From positions 1 through 36,679 of the forward strand of contig JADIIX010000181.1 in the NCBI GenBank assembly GCA_027604505.1: a stretch of DNA of 36,679 nt, in the 5' to 3' direction. How positions within the stretch are numbered: position 1 is the stretch's first letter; each line of letters starts with the position of its first letter. Below the pieces are notes generated by a model. The model worked only from the letters and a program-made list of their open reading frames with translations. It made no database searches and was not told the origin of the DNA. The DNA is from Gonapodya sp. JEL0774. Taxonomy: Eukaryota > Monoblepharomycota > Monoblepharidomycetes > Monoblepharidales > Gonapodyaceae. Shown here piece after piece: positions 1 through 14,192 of the stretch. A program made the position numbers and the translations under genes.

Positions 1-237
1 TTATTGCGGTCCAGAGTGCGACGATTTACACTAACCAGCCGGTACCAGCCCCAAGGTCTTCAGTTACCCGGTTTTCAACCTCAGATTGTACCTTTTTCTT
101 CGACTCAATATGGTGCGGCTGCTCTGTCGGTAAGAGTCGAACCTGACTGCTACTATGTACCAAAGTTTCCTTCAAACGAGTCGTGGTCCTCTCCAATCCC
201 CGCCGATCCCAGATCTCGCCAATGATTTGCACCCAAG

Positions 238-1546
238 ATGAAGTTCGTGAATACCATGTGAGTTAGCCTTGTGGAGTGCTCTTGCTGTCCCACGTATTCA
301 ACCCGTTGGCACTTTCCCCCAGAACAACAACGATCTCGTCAAGCTCGATGGAATCCAGCAGTTCGTGCATCGGTCATCCATCGACTACTCATCTATCTGG
401 TTGTGCACAGTGGCTGAAGTTTCCAACTACCTGGTGAGATTGTGTCCTCTGCGGGTTGCCTTGGCTTCCCCACCCACTCATCTTTCGACACACTGCGATT
501 CAGGCAAACAACATTCTTGTAAAGATGAATGGAGTCAAGAAATACGTACCGCGGTCTTCCATCTTTTTGCCGTTTCGTGCACAGACGTGGCCATCGGTAC
601 GCTCTCCCGTTTCTCGTCATTTTGACGTGTTTCTCGTGAATTCCAATCCGGTTCCGCCTAGTCCACGATTCAGAACTGGCTGCAAACAAATTCAGGAAAA
701 CATTTTAACCTCAGGTAAGATTTCAGTACCAGTACGTCGCTAACCTCGCCGAGGGTCAACGGCGGTGCTCACAGAGGTTGTTTCTCCTCTGTAAGCAGTA
801 CTCTCACTGGCCAACAAGCTCTAATCGGCAACAATCTAGGCGTGTTCCCAGTGGATTTTCGTTACGATATGATGTCCAATTCAACTGGTTTGAGTATGCT
901 TTGATCAGCCGACCTGTTTCTGTAAGTCAAGCGCGACGGGACTAACTCCTGTGGTCTTACTTCAAAGGTACAACAACAAACGAGCCATCTCCTTGGCCGA
1001 CGGCTGTACTTCCTTCACCGCCAGCATCAAGCGTATCCAGCGGTCAGTCCCCTCCCGCGAGTACGTTTGTTGGGACTGTTTCGTCGGCGCAACTGCTTCA
1101 ACACAGTTATCCGCCCGTTGCTGATCAACACTCTGCACTAACTCTTGATAGTCGACAATGGGTTCTACGCGTACAGCCCAATGAGGACGGTCCATGAAAG
1201 CACAGGTCGTTACGGCTGCTCCGAGGCAAACTGTGACAAGACATTCGCACAGATGTCGGGCTTGGTCCGCCACCGCAACCTAATACATGCGAAGCGACTC
1301 CCAATCGGACACCCAGATCGCGTTAAATGTGAATGTGGGAAGCTCTTTTACGGGTGAGAACTTTGAGTCTGGATGTTAACAAAAATGTGGGAAAACCTCA
1401 TCACTGTCTCTCACCTCGCATGTGCATACATACATAGCTCCGAAGCACACCGTGACCATGCAAAGAGACTCGGTGGCGGTGACGCGCACAATGTCGTGAC
1501 GGAGGTTGTTGGAGAGATGGACGGTCCTGAGTTGTTTTTTTTGTGA
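238..1546 (+). CDS. C2H2 zinc-finger protein, exon model incomplete
   Basis: Likely a nuclear DNA-binding protein, recognised only by its C-terminal zinc fingers. Phase-consistent exons are 323-433, 504-596, 662-714 and 840-921, then a linker exon starting at 968, then 1152-1353 and 1438-1546 (TGA). Exon 1152-1353 carries a clear finger: YGCSEANC, then SGLVRHRNLIH (Cys-x4-Cys, His-x4-His). It continues into CECGKLF, and the last exon supplies EAHRDHAKR as a second, imperfect finger. Exons 323-433 and 504-596 each open with the same motif (NNxxLVK[LM][DN]G[IV], then VxRSSI), followed by STIQNWLQTNSGKHFN. I do not recognise this N-terminal domain. The start is unresolved: an ATG at 238 could splice from 246 (GTGAAT donor) into 323. 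The linker exon may end at 1064 (GTTTGT donor, which fits the phases), but another frame there is Ser/Pro/Thr-rich and also open. The fingers are secure; the rest is moderate. Confidence 0.5.
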
Positions 1547-2110
1547 CGAAGGAGTTTACGGGAGAGTTGCACCGTCCTTGGGTATTTTTTGTAGTGAGAT
1601 TCAAGTTAACCTATCTCGAGATGTTCCTCTCCCGTACTCTGCCCCCTTTACAATTCGATTAAAATGTCGGCTGTTGGTAAATTGATTTGTGTGGGGTCCC
1701 ACACAGTCACGGATTACACCCAGTGACGCATTTTAGATACATAGCACTATAATCGTTACGGGACCTTGCTGTGAAGTTCACCACGTTGGAAAACATATAC
1801 GGTCAAAGATCAGTGTGACGAGAATCCGACTGTTGTTCTCATTCCATGTTCGAGTATAACCAAACCAGGGTTCGCGACCAGACCAAGCCTTCACTTGAAC
1901 AAAAAGACGAAACTGAAAGTATAGGAAAAAGCAAAATGCGAGACAGCGAGCGACGTGGATTTTGGTTGCTTGATTCCATATGGTGTGGTAGTGGTGGCCC
2001 GTGCGTGTGCCATGGGTGTTGTAGATGTGCGGCGGGGCTGACGGGGTGACCAGAGCACTGTTGAGTGTTCCCACCCCAACCATCACAGCAAGCACAAGGA
2101 ACCGGTCACG
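1547..2110. other. Intergenic, zinc-finger gene to eL18 promoter
   Basis: No gene is supported here. It holds the 3' end of the zinc-finger gene and the upstream region of eL18. Short open frames on both strands (for example a 197-codon antisense frame at 1778-2371) lack family similarity and overlap the eL18 first intron. No repeat or RNA gene was seen. Confidence 0.6.
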
Positions 2111-3730
2111 ATGGGGGTGAGCACTTTGGAGCGGAAGACGCAGACAGAAAACAGACTGCAAACACCGTGCAGGGGGCGGCAGAGAGGGCTGGGAACCGGT
2201 GGATGGATGTCGTAGGCATGGGGGACAGCCTTGGGTGTGGGACCTGCCTGCCACTGTGGAGCTCAAGACGGCAAGGGAAGCTCGACAACCGACATCATCG
2301 GACATTCCCTCAATAAATTGGCAACCTGGCGATGACAGCGGGAAACCCTGTAGGGCCGGGAGTCGGGACATTGGCGACCGCTGATGGGGACGGTCTGGAC
2401 AGAGATTTCACTCGCCATTGTCCAAGGCCCGGGATCAGGCGGTCACGCACAAACGCTATCAAAACACCTCTTCGCCGATTTCTCTTGCTGTTTGGTTTCT
2501 GCTGTTGTTTGTTGTTGTGTGTTTCCTGGCATATTGTTTCTCACACCGTCACCTCGGACATTCCACCGACTTCTCCACCCACCTTCCAACTCCCCACACC
2601 TCAGATTGACATCAACAAGAAGCATGTCAAGAAGGGCAACAGGACTGCTCCCAAGAGCGACAATGTCTACTTGCTCCTGCTTGTAAAGGTGAGTCGCCCG
2701 AGCTGGAGTCACCGAAGCTAACGGAACTAGAGCCAGCGCGAGTGCTTCCGAGCGTGTGTCTTGATCAAAGAGAGGTAGTAGGCTGTCTGGTCCACAGGGA
2801 GGGAGAGCAGTTCCATAGGGACATGTGCTGGTATGGACAGACCGTGCAGGAGGTGTCAAGCCAACTTTTGAACGTTCGGATATCGGACGTGTGGACATAT
2901 GGACATGTGATCGAGGTCCCGTCGAGATATCACGGAGAGCCATGTGTAATATTTTCACTACGTCGACTTGACACCCACCACCCACCACCACCTGACCCTC
3001 TCCATCCCACCCAGCTCTACCGCTTCCTCGCCCGCCGCACCGCCGACGCCCCCTTCAACAAGGTCGTCCTCAAACGCCTCTTCATGTCCCGCACCAACCG
3101 CCCCCCGCTCTCCCTCTCCCGCCTCGCCTACCTCATGCAAGGCAAGGACGGCAAAACCGCCGTCCTCATCGGCTCCGTCACCGACGACGACAGGCTCGAG
3201 CAGGCTCAGATTCCAAAGCTCTCGGTCGCCGCACTCAGGTTCTCCCAGACCGCAAGGGCCAGGATCGTCGCCGCCGGTGGAGAGTGTCTCACGCTCGACC
3301 AGTTGGCGCTTAGGGCTCCAGAAGGGAGCAACTGTGTGCTGTTGAGGGGAAAGAGGACCGCCAGGGAGGCCGTCAAGCACTTTGGCCCCGCGCCGGGTGT
3401 GCCGCACTCCAAGACCAAGTGAGTAGCGCCGCGGCGCCCAGTCTGCAGAACGAACGGAGCCAGAAATCCTCGAGCCGTCACGCGGGATACCGTGAAGCCG
3501 CCTGCCCCGCGAGCCCCTCGAGGCCGTTTGGCAAAGGCTCGAGTCCCTGTATCGCCCGTTGACCACATCCGTTTCTGCACTTTTGCACTTTGAACTCTCA
3601 AAACTCACATGCTCATTCCCCACTTGTCTCTCTCCCTCCCCATCACCAACCCAGGCCCTACATCCAGTCCAAGGGCCGCAAGTTCGAGCGTGCCCGTGGT
3701 CGCCGCAAGTCGCGTGGGTACAAGGCTTGA
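2111..3730 (+). CDS. RPL18: 60S ribosomal protein eL18 (RPL18)
   Basis: Structural protein of the large cytosolic ribosomal subunit. The exons are 2111-2116, 2605-2688, 3015-3418 and 3655-3730, which join in phase to 189 residues; the family is usually about 186-188. The joined protein starts [12 protein letters not shown], continues with [43 protein letters not shown] and [16 protein letters not shown], and ends [10 protein letters not shown], which are eL18 signatures from end to end. The start follows from the family N-terminus: only ATGGGG at 2111, spliced through a GTGAGC donor to ATTGACATC at 2605, gives MGIDI. The coding part of exon 1 is therefore six bases. The introns are long for this window (488, 326 and 236 bases). 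Exon 3 is strongly GC- and C-ending-codon biased, as expected of a highly expressed gene, and throws long antisense shadow frames. Confidence 0.96.
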
Positions 3731-4670
3731 GCGCGGGGTGGTGGGCGTGCGTGTGGTGTGGTGTGGAGGTGGAGGAAGAGGGGACGAGGGGAATGGCCGG
3801 CACGGGCTGCGGTGTGCGGAGGGCGGAGGATGGATGGCGGAGGCGGGGACGGAGGGCGGTGGGCGTTGGGCGGAGCGGTGCGCGCCCCCTCCTCCCCTGC
3901 CCCGTTCCCCCCTTCCCCCCGGGACTGCTCTGTTCAATTCTCCGTCCGCTTTATTGTTTGCTTTATCCGTATGGTGCGGCGTGGTTGCGGGTCTTGGTTT
4001 CCCAACCCTCCCCCCCCTTGTTTGTGGTGTGGGTGTGGGGGTAGTGGCGGAGTGGTGGTGTAGTGTGGTTGTTGATGGTTGTGGTATGGTGGCAAATACA
4101 TGCGTGCACTTTATTTCCTTTGAGAAACGGTGGGGGGGAGTGTGTCCAGCGTTGTGTTTGTGACCGGATGTCAGTGTCATGGGGGTTGTACAGTCTCCGT
4201 CAATGCCCTTCGCTTCTTTGGATTTTGGGAAAACCTTCTATGTTCTTCAGCCATCCAAAGCAAGTCAATTGTTTTCCTTGAAATAAATTTGACACTGACT
4301 GTGTCCCCTTTCACAGCGTGGTGCGTCATGGCTGCCACTGAAGGGGCACCTGGGTCGAGTTAAGTACTTTCACATCACTTTAGCCTCAGGCTGTTGTCCT
4401 CTTCAAAACAAATAAATTTTACTTCCAGAGTACTCTTCCGCCTTCTCAGCTCCACCAGATTTCAACAGTCAACGGTGTCGGTTGGGACTTTGCGAAAACT
4501 TTCCTACACTACATCAACTTTGATCAAATCAAAATCTGGTTGGATATCAGTCCTCTATCTTCCTAGTGTGATTCTGCCCATTTGTGGATTGTTGTTCGGT
4601 TCGTATGTGGGTCATTTTTTTCAAGAGCGAATGTCTTCACCTCTTATTGATCAATTCTGACACAAATCAT
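3731..4670. other. Gene-free spacer with GT/G-rich strand-asymmetric tract
   Basis: No gene is supported. Roughly 3731-4130 is strongly strand-asymmetric: the plus strand is rich in G and GT runs (for example GGGGTGGTGGG soon after the eL18 stop, and repeated GTGGT/GTGTGG near 4021-4100), broken by C-rich runs near 3885-3930 and 4005-4020. Long open frames here are low-complexity products of this bias. From about 4180 the composition becomes ordinary to AT-rich up to the PPR start. An AATAAA lies near 4282, too far from the eL18 stop to assign confidently. Confidence 0.6.
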
Positions 4671-7341
4671 ATGCGATTAATACGCCATGCTCTACTCAGA
4701 AATCCTCGACCACTGCCATCGCGCCATCCCAGTTTTCCACCATCGCCCGTCCCTGTTCCTTTTCTCGCTGTGAATGTCGTTGGTCCGGCTGCTCGCCTTG
4801 TCTCCACGGAATCCTCACCCCGCGCAACGACCGTGCCGCCTTCTCTCGAAACCATACGCCTTTTTGCTCGCGATGGGCATCTCCACGCCGTCGCACCGGT
4901 CTTCAAAGCCGTCCTCGGTCGCGACGACGTGGAGGTGGACGACGCGGCCGATGCCCTCCTCGAGGCGTGCGTCAAGGCCCGTGACCCGAAAACCGCCGCA
5001 TTCGTGATCGATCTGCTCCAAGGGCGGTGGAAAACTCTGCGGGTGGAATCGACCCCGGCCGTGGTGTGGAGACGGGCCAGGATCACCGCGCTCTTCGTTC
5101 GCGCAATGGTGGCAGCTGGGGACGTGGATGGCGCAGTGAAACATCTCGCACGGTTTGAGCGGTTGGATAATCTTGATCGAGAACTCTTGGCGAGTCAGAC
5201 TGCTGGTCCCAATGTGACGCGGGAACAAACGGAGGAGGAAGCAGACCCGCGCCTCGCGTCCTACTTTCACGTGATAGAGGCGCTGCTGGACCGAGGAGGG
5301 GACAGGGATCTTGACGAGGCGTTTCGTTTGATTGATATTGTCAAGATTGAGAGCAGCCTCAACGTCAAAATACTCTTGCTCATGATGCGTGTAAGTCACT
5401 TATCGGGTTTTCGCACGAGAAAAGAGACTTGCACGAATTTGAAAGAAGATTTTAAAGTAACTGTGGCGGTTGGTGAAAGTACCACCAGGCGCTCAGGTGA
5501 ATTGGTGCTGTGGCTTTGAGGCAATGAACACCACCACCCCTTCAAGGAGAGGCCGGCTCAGTTGGCGAGGGAGCGACAAAATCTGTGCCCAGAATGGACT
5601 TTGAAGGTGCACGCATGAATTGGTAACGCGCGTTTCGGGGATGAATATTCCTGGCGGACAACTCGCCACCTGCATTGAACTTTTGACTCAGCTTCCATGC
5701 TGCTGCGGTTTGCTAACGACCTCCACTGCGTCCCATGCCGTTCAGGCCTATGGCATCACCAAATCCGCCGGCAAAATCGACTCCGTTCTTGTCTACATGG
5801 CCCAATCAGGTCTCCCCATCACACTCCGCGTCCTCTGCCACGCTCAGCTCGCCCTCGTCAACGCCGACGCACCCGCACACAAGATCCAGTCCGCTTTCGA
5901 TCGGCTGCTTCGTTCGTCGATTGATCCCAGCTCGGCTAACGAACTCGCCGACCCCGAAGTTCTCGCGCTTGCGTCCTCGTGCTTTTCAGGAGCAGTTCTT
6001 GTGGCAGCGGGACCCGATCGCTCCGACGTGGACGCAGCCTGGCTGTGCAGGTCTCGAGCCTGGGGCATCGTCCGCCGCATTCAGGAAGGGGAATTTGCCC
6101 GAGGTATCGTGGCGGACCGGTCCGCTGGGCCTTTGGCCGCCGCCTCCGCTCCCTCTCGCGAGCTTATGCTCGCACTCGACTCGGCATACCTCCGTGTGCA
6201 TCTGGAATCTCTTCGAAGGAATCAGCAGCACGATATGAGTCTCCCGTTCCGCAGCCGCCGTTGGACGGAAAGAAACCCTTTGTGGCATCGTATTAGTGAC
6301 AATGTCCTGTATCGGCACAATGGGACAGGTAATCTACCCCCGCACACTCTCACTGACATTGCGGAACTCCATGTCCGCGCGTCTCGCGATGCTCCGGACG
6401 TAGAAGCTGGCCGTGTGGAGCTTTCTCGTGCCATATCGCTCATCGCGGAACTCAAGGCAGCCGGTGTCGTCCCTCCCCGCCGCGCCTACCATGTGCTCAT
6501 GGAGGGCTGGGCGTGGTGGAGGGACAAAGCGATGCCTTTCGGAAAGCGATTGGACGAGGTGATGGAGCTGTACGATGACATGGTGGAGGCCGGGCATCCG
6601 CCCACAGCCAAGACGTTTGCGATTCTGTACAGGGCATGCATGCCCGCCTTGCATGGTAGAGGTGGACAGGAGGGTGTGAGCAAAGGACTGGCCATGTTAG
6701 TGGAGGAATACCGTGCAGCACAGGAGGAGTACAGCCCTCGGGACCGCCGACCAGTAGTGGTGGGTGTAGGTGTCGGTGTAGAGGCCATCCCGGGTGGTTT
6801 GGACATACGGGTGTATCACACAGAGCAACTCCAAATCACAAGCTCCGTGCAACACTCGATCGAGTCACTCGGCGCTCTTCTGCGAGCTCTTGTTGAAGGT
6901 GGTGACCTGGAAGGCGCTGCGCAACGTCTGGCTGATGCTCGACAGGGCGGACGACGACCGCTTCCCGCAGGTGTTTACTCTGAGTTGGCGCGCGGCTGCT
7001 CTGGCAGGTTGGAAGCAGCTGGGTGGCTACTCAATGATGTGGTGTATGATATGGAGCGAGACGGTGTGGAACGGACTTATGGTGTGTACCTTGGACTCAT
7101 GCGTGCATGCGTTGTGATGTCGGACGTGTCGCGAGGGGTGGAGCTCTGGGATTCTTTCATGGACGACCCCCGGCAGAAAGCTTATCAAGGCTTCGCGTTT
7201 TATTGGGAGGCAATGAGACTATTTTTTGGAGTCAGGAGGGAGGACTTGGCCGAGCAAGTGCTGAGTGAGATCCAGAAGCGGGGCATTCACTTTGATGTGA
7301 ACCCGAAGGTTCTGTCTGTTCTGAGAAGAAGGAACGTATAA
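4671..7341 (+). CDS. Pentatricopeptide-repeat (PPR) protein, probably mitochondrial
   Basis: Probably an RNA-binding factor for organellar transcript processing or translation. Two exons, 4671-5390 and 5746-7341, join in phase (GTAAGT donor, TTCAG acceptor) to 771 residues. The N-terminus MRLIRHALLRNPRPLPSRHP is rich in Arg and lacks acidic residues, as in a mitochondrial targeting peptide. Helical-hairpin repeats of PPR type are visible: across the splice junction (AYGITKSAGKIDSVLVYMAQ, from residue 241), around residues 485-540 (AYHVLMEGW, then VMELYDDMVEAGHPPTAKTF) and near 685 (YGVYLGLMRACVVM). The repeats are divergent and few, as in fungal rather than plant PPR proteins. The start was chosen at the ATG that opens the targeting peptide; the frame is open further upstream but without coding character. 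I cannot name an orthologue or RNA target. The intron is 355 bases. Confidence 0.82.
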
Positions 7342-7506
7342 TTTTTCAAGTCATTAATGATTTAGCATATTTTTAAACTCAATCATATACTCCAATGGTT
7401 GCAGTCGGGCACAACACTATCGACACCGGGACAACTTTCAGGGTTCAACAGATTTCGTTCAAAAAGTGCCGGCTCTTCTGGTTCCCACCACATCATCGAA
7501 TCTGCA

Positions 7507-9877
<2,371 letters not shown>

Positions 9878-10062
9878 GATTCTTTGTATGCCACAATTTA
9901 GTCATTTGATAGAATGTTTCATCATGAAACAGCATTCTCATTGCAAGTTTACCTGCGTTGCTCCATCGGTAAAAGAGGAACTCGCACTCCGACAAAACTC
10001 GACTGTGACCCCTCCCGCTCACCCGTGAAACACTGACATCGAACAAAGAAAATCAAATCACA

Positions 10063-13000
10063 ATGTCCTTCCTTCCTCCGACATCTGCCTCGAGTACATC
10101 ACGAGCACAGCTTTTAGCTTCAGCTCGAAGAGATCGGGAGCTCAGAGAGCAACGTCGCCGCGAGCAGGAGCAGGCGGCTGGAAAGGAGGAGATCGGACGT
10201 AAACTTTTGAGATGGTGGAGGAGCCATCGTGACAGACGGAGAGGCCTCGAAATGGCGAGGAAAGAATGGGACGAGGCGATTTCATTTGGAGAGCTGAACT
10301 CTTCCAGTAAAACCCTCCCTCCGCATAAGCTTGTTCTGTTAGCTGGGCAACTTACAGTACTTTGGAAGTTGAATAACACCGAGGACCTCCCTGGACTGTT
10401 GGACCGCACCGAACATACAGCGAAGCTACTCGTTGCAGTTTCAAAGGCGATTCTGGTGCTTAGCCAGACGGGTGGCTGGACAGAGAAAGTAGAAACTACT
10501 CTCACTAGGTTGTGTTGGACTGCAGCGGTGCTGGGGACCGGCACTGAGATGTGGGCGCAGTATCACGCTGGCCCAGCCTTTACCAATGAAGAACGGAGTG
10601 TTCCCAGTGTCCAGAGCGCCTTCGCTCGGGAAAGCGTCGGAACTTCCTCGTCTCCTGCAAAGGCCACTTTTTTACCCACACTCATCGAGCCTTCGAAAAT
10701 GTATGACGAGAAAACTGCTGTACCACGCCAATTGTCGTTTCAACTCCGCCTTCTCCTCACATACATGAACCCTGCCTCGTATCGCGCAACTGCTTCATCC
10801 GTTGGCCCAACTTCACAGCTGTGCAACCGTTTGCACAGCCGTTTGGTTGACAGGAACTGTTTTTATACAATCGTTGGTGCAGGGGCGCGTGGACGTCTTC
10901 GAGTGGCCGTGCCTCTCTGGCTCCGACCAAAGCCATCTCCTCAAGAGCAAAAAGATCTTCGATCGGCGCAACTGTGGCTTGGTGCCTTCTCTGCCACGGC
11001 TTCTTGGACTCTTTCTTCTGCACCTGTGGGGCCACTATCGGCAGATCGCATCGCCCGCTTCTGCGCCCAAATACTTTCAGTTCCGCTTCTTGTGCACCTG
11101 TTAGATGATCAAGGAATCGAATTGCTCCGACGATCTGGTGCATTCGCCACCGCCGTTGAAGGTTTAGGTGGAGGAGCATCCCGAACAGGGTTCGTCGCTA
11201 TGGCCTCAGGGGAGGCCGCAGCGTTGGCTGCTTCAAATTTGTGTGAATGGCACAGGAGGATGGGCGTTGAAGCAACAGGGGAGGGTTGGGGCCTCCTGGC
11301 TAACTCATCTGTCCCCAACCCCTCGGTGGCCACAGCACAGTCCACAACCACCATATCGCGTTCTCACCCGGCACCGAACGCTGCTACTCCTCCGTATCCA
11401 GCGTGGCCCGCCTTTCCTCTCCCCAGAACACTTTTCTTTCGGGCCTTGTCCTCGCTCCTTCACCTTGCTTCGCTTTCTAGTGATAAGTCTCGCCAACAAA
11501 CATCCTCATCTGTTTCATTTCACCCTCTTCTTGAGTGGTATTCTGGCCCTCGTGATCCACTCCCGAGTCCACAATGGTGGCCCCGCATTGCGGATTCCTT
11601 TACTTGGCTGTGGTCTCGCGAATGGCTTGGAGTGGCTTTTGCAGGAGCTATCGCCGTGTCCAGCAACCCCACTCGCCATTCCAGCGCAGTCTCAGCGGTT
11701 GCGATGGATCTCCGAGATGTTGCGGAAGTGGTGCTTGGCCTGGTGAGGGGGTCGCGCAAGGTGGGGAAGGACGCAATGAGTGGCGTTGCTTATGGATCCG
11801 GCATCGTGCCTGCAGTATTCACGTTAGTTATGTGCTCATGCATTTGGTTATCATCTAACTGTGTTGGTTGTCTCTCTCAGACTTCTGACTCTGATCGGAC
11901 CGAGCCGAGAAAACGGGCTGCAAACTCTTCTAGTGTCGACCAAAGATCCAGGAAATGAGCCTATGGCGCCAGTCATGGAAATGCTTTTTGAGAGCGCACA
12001 CCTGCTCTTCTTGTACGTCCATTTTGCACATGGGAACTTCAAGTGATCTGAACGTACACAATTCCCGTTAACACCAGAACCCTCTCCGACGAAGAGATCT
12101 ACAACCGGCAGCAACCTCTCACTCTCTCTCAACTTTCGTCTCTTTCTTCTTTCCTCAACTCATACTGCTTTTATCTCCACTTGAAGGGAACACAGTCTGT
12201 CCGTCCGTCACTCACCGAAGCTGCTCTCAAACTGTTGGGTGCTTTGTATGATCGGAATGACCGACGTGCATGGGTGACGGAATTGCCAGAAAAGAAGGGT
12301 GTCGCGGGTTTCTTTGCTGGCATCGGTCTTGGAGGGAAGGGTAGTGATTCATCACCTTGGATTATGCCTGAGATGGCGGGGAAGCGGCTGATCGAGGAGA
12401 TTAGGTGATTGGGAGAACGTCGATACCTGCCTTGTGTTCTTCTGATCATGTGCAACCATAGGAAGGGCGATCCCACAACAGTCCTCATTCTCAACACAAC
12501 ACCACAAACCATCCCATTTCGCACGCGCGTCGATATTTTCCGAGAGATGGTGAAAGCTGACAAAGCCACGGTATCTGATGTCGGCTTCAACGTCAGGATC
12601 CGACGGAGGGCGGTGGGTGGGTCATCCATGCAGCCTGACGTGAAAGCTGAATTTTATCCCCATAGGTACTCGAAGATGGCTTCACTTATTTGGCCAAACT
12701 ATCTGGCGTGCAGTTCAAGCAGACGTTCCGCATCGTGTTCGTAAACGAGCTTGGAATGAATGAAGCAGGCGTAGACCAGCACGGTGTTTTTAAAGAATTC
12801 ATCGAGCTTTTGCTAAAGAAAGCTTTTTCGGCGGAGCTCGGGTGAGTGGTTGTATTGTTGCATTTCGGGTAACAAAGCTTCTGCTTGGATTGCTGCCAAT
12901 TCTTGGTGCTTGACAATCTTTCAGGCTATTCAAGCCGACAGCCGACAATACAATTTACCCGAGCTCAAAAAGTGGCATACACGAAAACCATTTAGAGCTT

Positions 13001-14192
13001 TTGCATTTTACGGGACGAATGCTCGCCAAGGCTCTGTATGGTATGTGGGAGGCAGTTGGTCAGGGTTCACATCGCACAATTTGTTGACAGAAGTGGTCAA
13101 TGTTTTGATTCTTTATTCTTTTCAGAGGGCATTGTTATCGACTACCCTTTCGCGCTATTTTTTTACTCGAAGCTTCTATCCCAGTACACCTGCCTCGACG
13201 ATCTTCCTTCGTTGGATCCAGAACTATACAAAAACCTCACATTCTTGAAGCACTATGAAGGAGACTGCTCCGATCTCGGACTTAGTTTCACCATCGATGA
13301 AGACATTTTCGGGAAGAAAGTTTCTCAGGGTGAGCCTTTCGTGAATGCAGATACATGTACTTAGCTCAATCGTGGGTATTCAGAACTCAAACCCGGCGGA
13401 GCCAAAATGGAGGTGACCAACGAAAACCGTTATCAATACAGTGGGCAGTGAAGTAAAGTGGTCTTCATTAGTCGGCTTTACCAGTAACTCGCGTTTTGTC
13501 TAGTCTACTTGATGGCGGACTATGTTCTCAATCAGCAAGCCAAGGATCAGAACCGAGCTTTCATCAAAGGCTTCAAATCGGTTGTCAGTGATGCCTGGCT
13601 TCGTCCATTTTCGGCGTCAGAACTGCAGAAGTTGATGTCTGGCGAAGGGGGAGACTTCGACCCCAAGGAATTGCGAACTTATACGAGGTATGAGGGCGGT
13701 TTCTTCGATCAGCATAAGACAATCAGGTGGCTGTGGCAGTGTGTGGAAGAGATGTCGCCCAAAGAGAAGTCCGCCTTCCTTCGGTTTGTGACGTCATGCA
13801 GCAAACCACCAGTAGGTGGTGAGTTTTTTTTGCCAATGAACTCGGGTTGTGCAATCTCACTCATCGAAAGAACGCGAAAGGCTTTCAACACTTGCAACCC
13901 ACTTTTACCGTCCGCGCCGTAACTGAGGAAGGCGGTGAGAATGCTCATGAACCGACTACACTGGGAGTGTTCAGCACAATTGTCGGATTTGGGAAGGACT
14001 CGTCTCGTCTTCCAACGGCCGCTACTTGCTTTAATCTTTTGAAACTTCCAGTATTCAAGTCGAAACAGAATCTTAAGGAAAAGCTTCTGTATGCGGTGCG
14101 TTTTCTTGATCAGCCATGGTTTGTTTCGACGAATCAGTGAAGGATAAATCATTCGACAGATTAATGCAAATGCTGGCTTTGAACTTGCATAG
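10063..14192 (+). CDS. UBE3B-like HECT E3 ubiquitin ligase
   Basis: E3 ligase that takes ubiquitin from an E2 onto its own cysteine and then onto substrates. The eleven exons are 10063-11822, 11881-12012, 12078-12404, 12462-12612, 12666-12841, 12925-13040, 13126-13329, 13384-13440, 13504-13818, 13881-14095 and 14160-14192, joining in phase to 1161 residues. The N-terminus has a basic IQ-like helix ([16 protein letters not shown]), as in UBE3B/UBE3C. The HECT domain occupies about the last 390 residues: [96 protein letters not shown] and [15 protein letters not shown], with catalytic Cys1129. The loop motifs match UBE3B better than UBE3C or yeast Hul5, though this is by eye. The middle (about residues 180-580) is weakly conserved and Ser/Pro-rich. 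The start ATG at 10063 is followed directly by a charged helical segment; 185 bases separate it from the DLD stop. Confidence 0.93.

Noticed and set aside
1778-2371. 197-codon open frame on the minus strand upstream of eL18
   Set aside because: No family similarity, low-complexity in parts, and it overlaps the eL18 first exon and intron on the other strand.
2330-2392. Possible box C/D snoRNA in eL18 intron 1 (GCGATGA followed by CTGA)
   Set aside because: The C-box match is imperfect and I see no convincing terminal stem, so it does not meet the standard despite ribosomal introns being common snoRNA hosts.
2958-3803. 281-codon open frame antisense to eL18 exon 3
   Set aside because: Created by the extreme GC-ending codon bias of eL18; Gly/Glu/Arg-rich composition is that of a shadow frame.
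3559-4180. Several overlapping 100-190 codon open frames on both strands after eL18
   Set aside because: They are products of the GT/C-rich biased tract, low-complexity, with no domains or plausible splice context.
4394-4660. 88-codon open frame before the PPR gene, with hydrophobic stretch
   Set aside because: No ATG at its head, no coding bias or family match, and it is followed directly by the better-supported PPR start.
13709-14152. 147-codon minus-strand frame over the HECT C-terminus
   Set aside because: Shadow of the HECT catalytic exons, which splice in phase on the plus strand.
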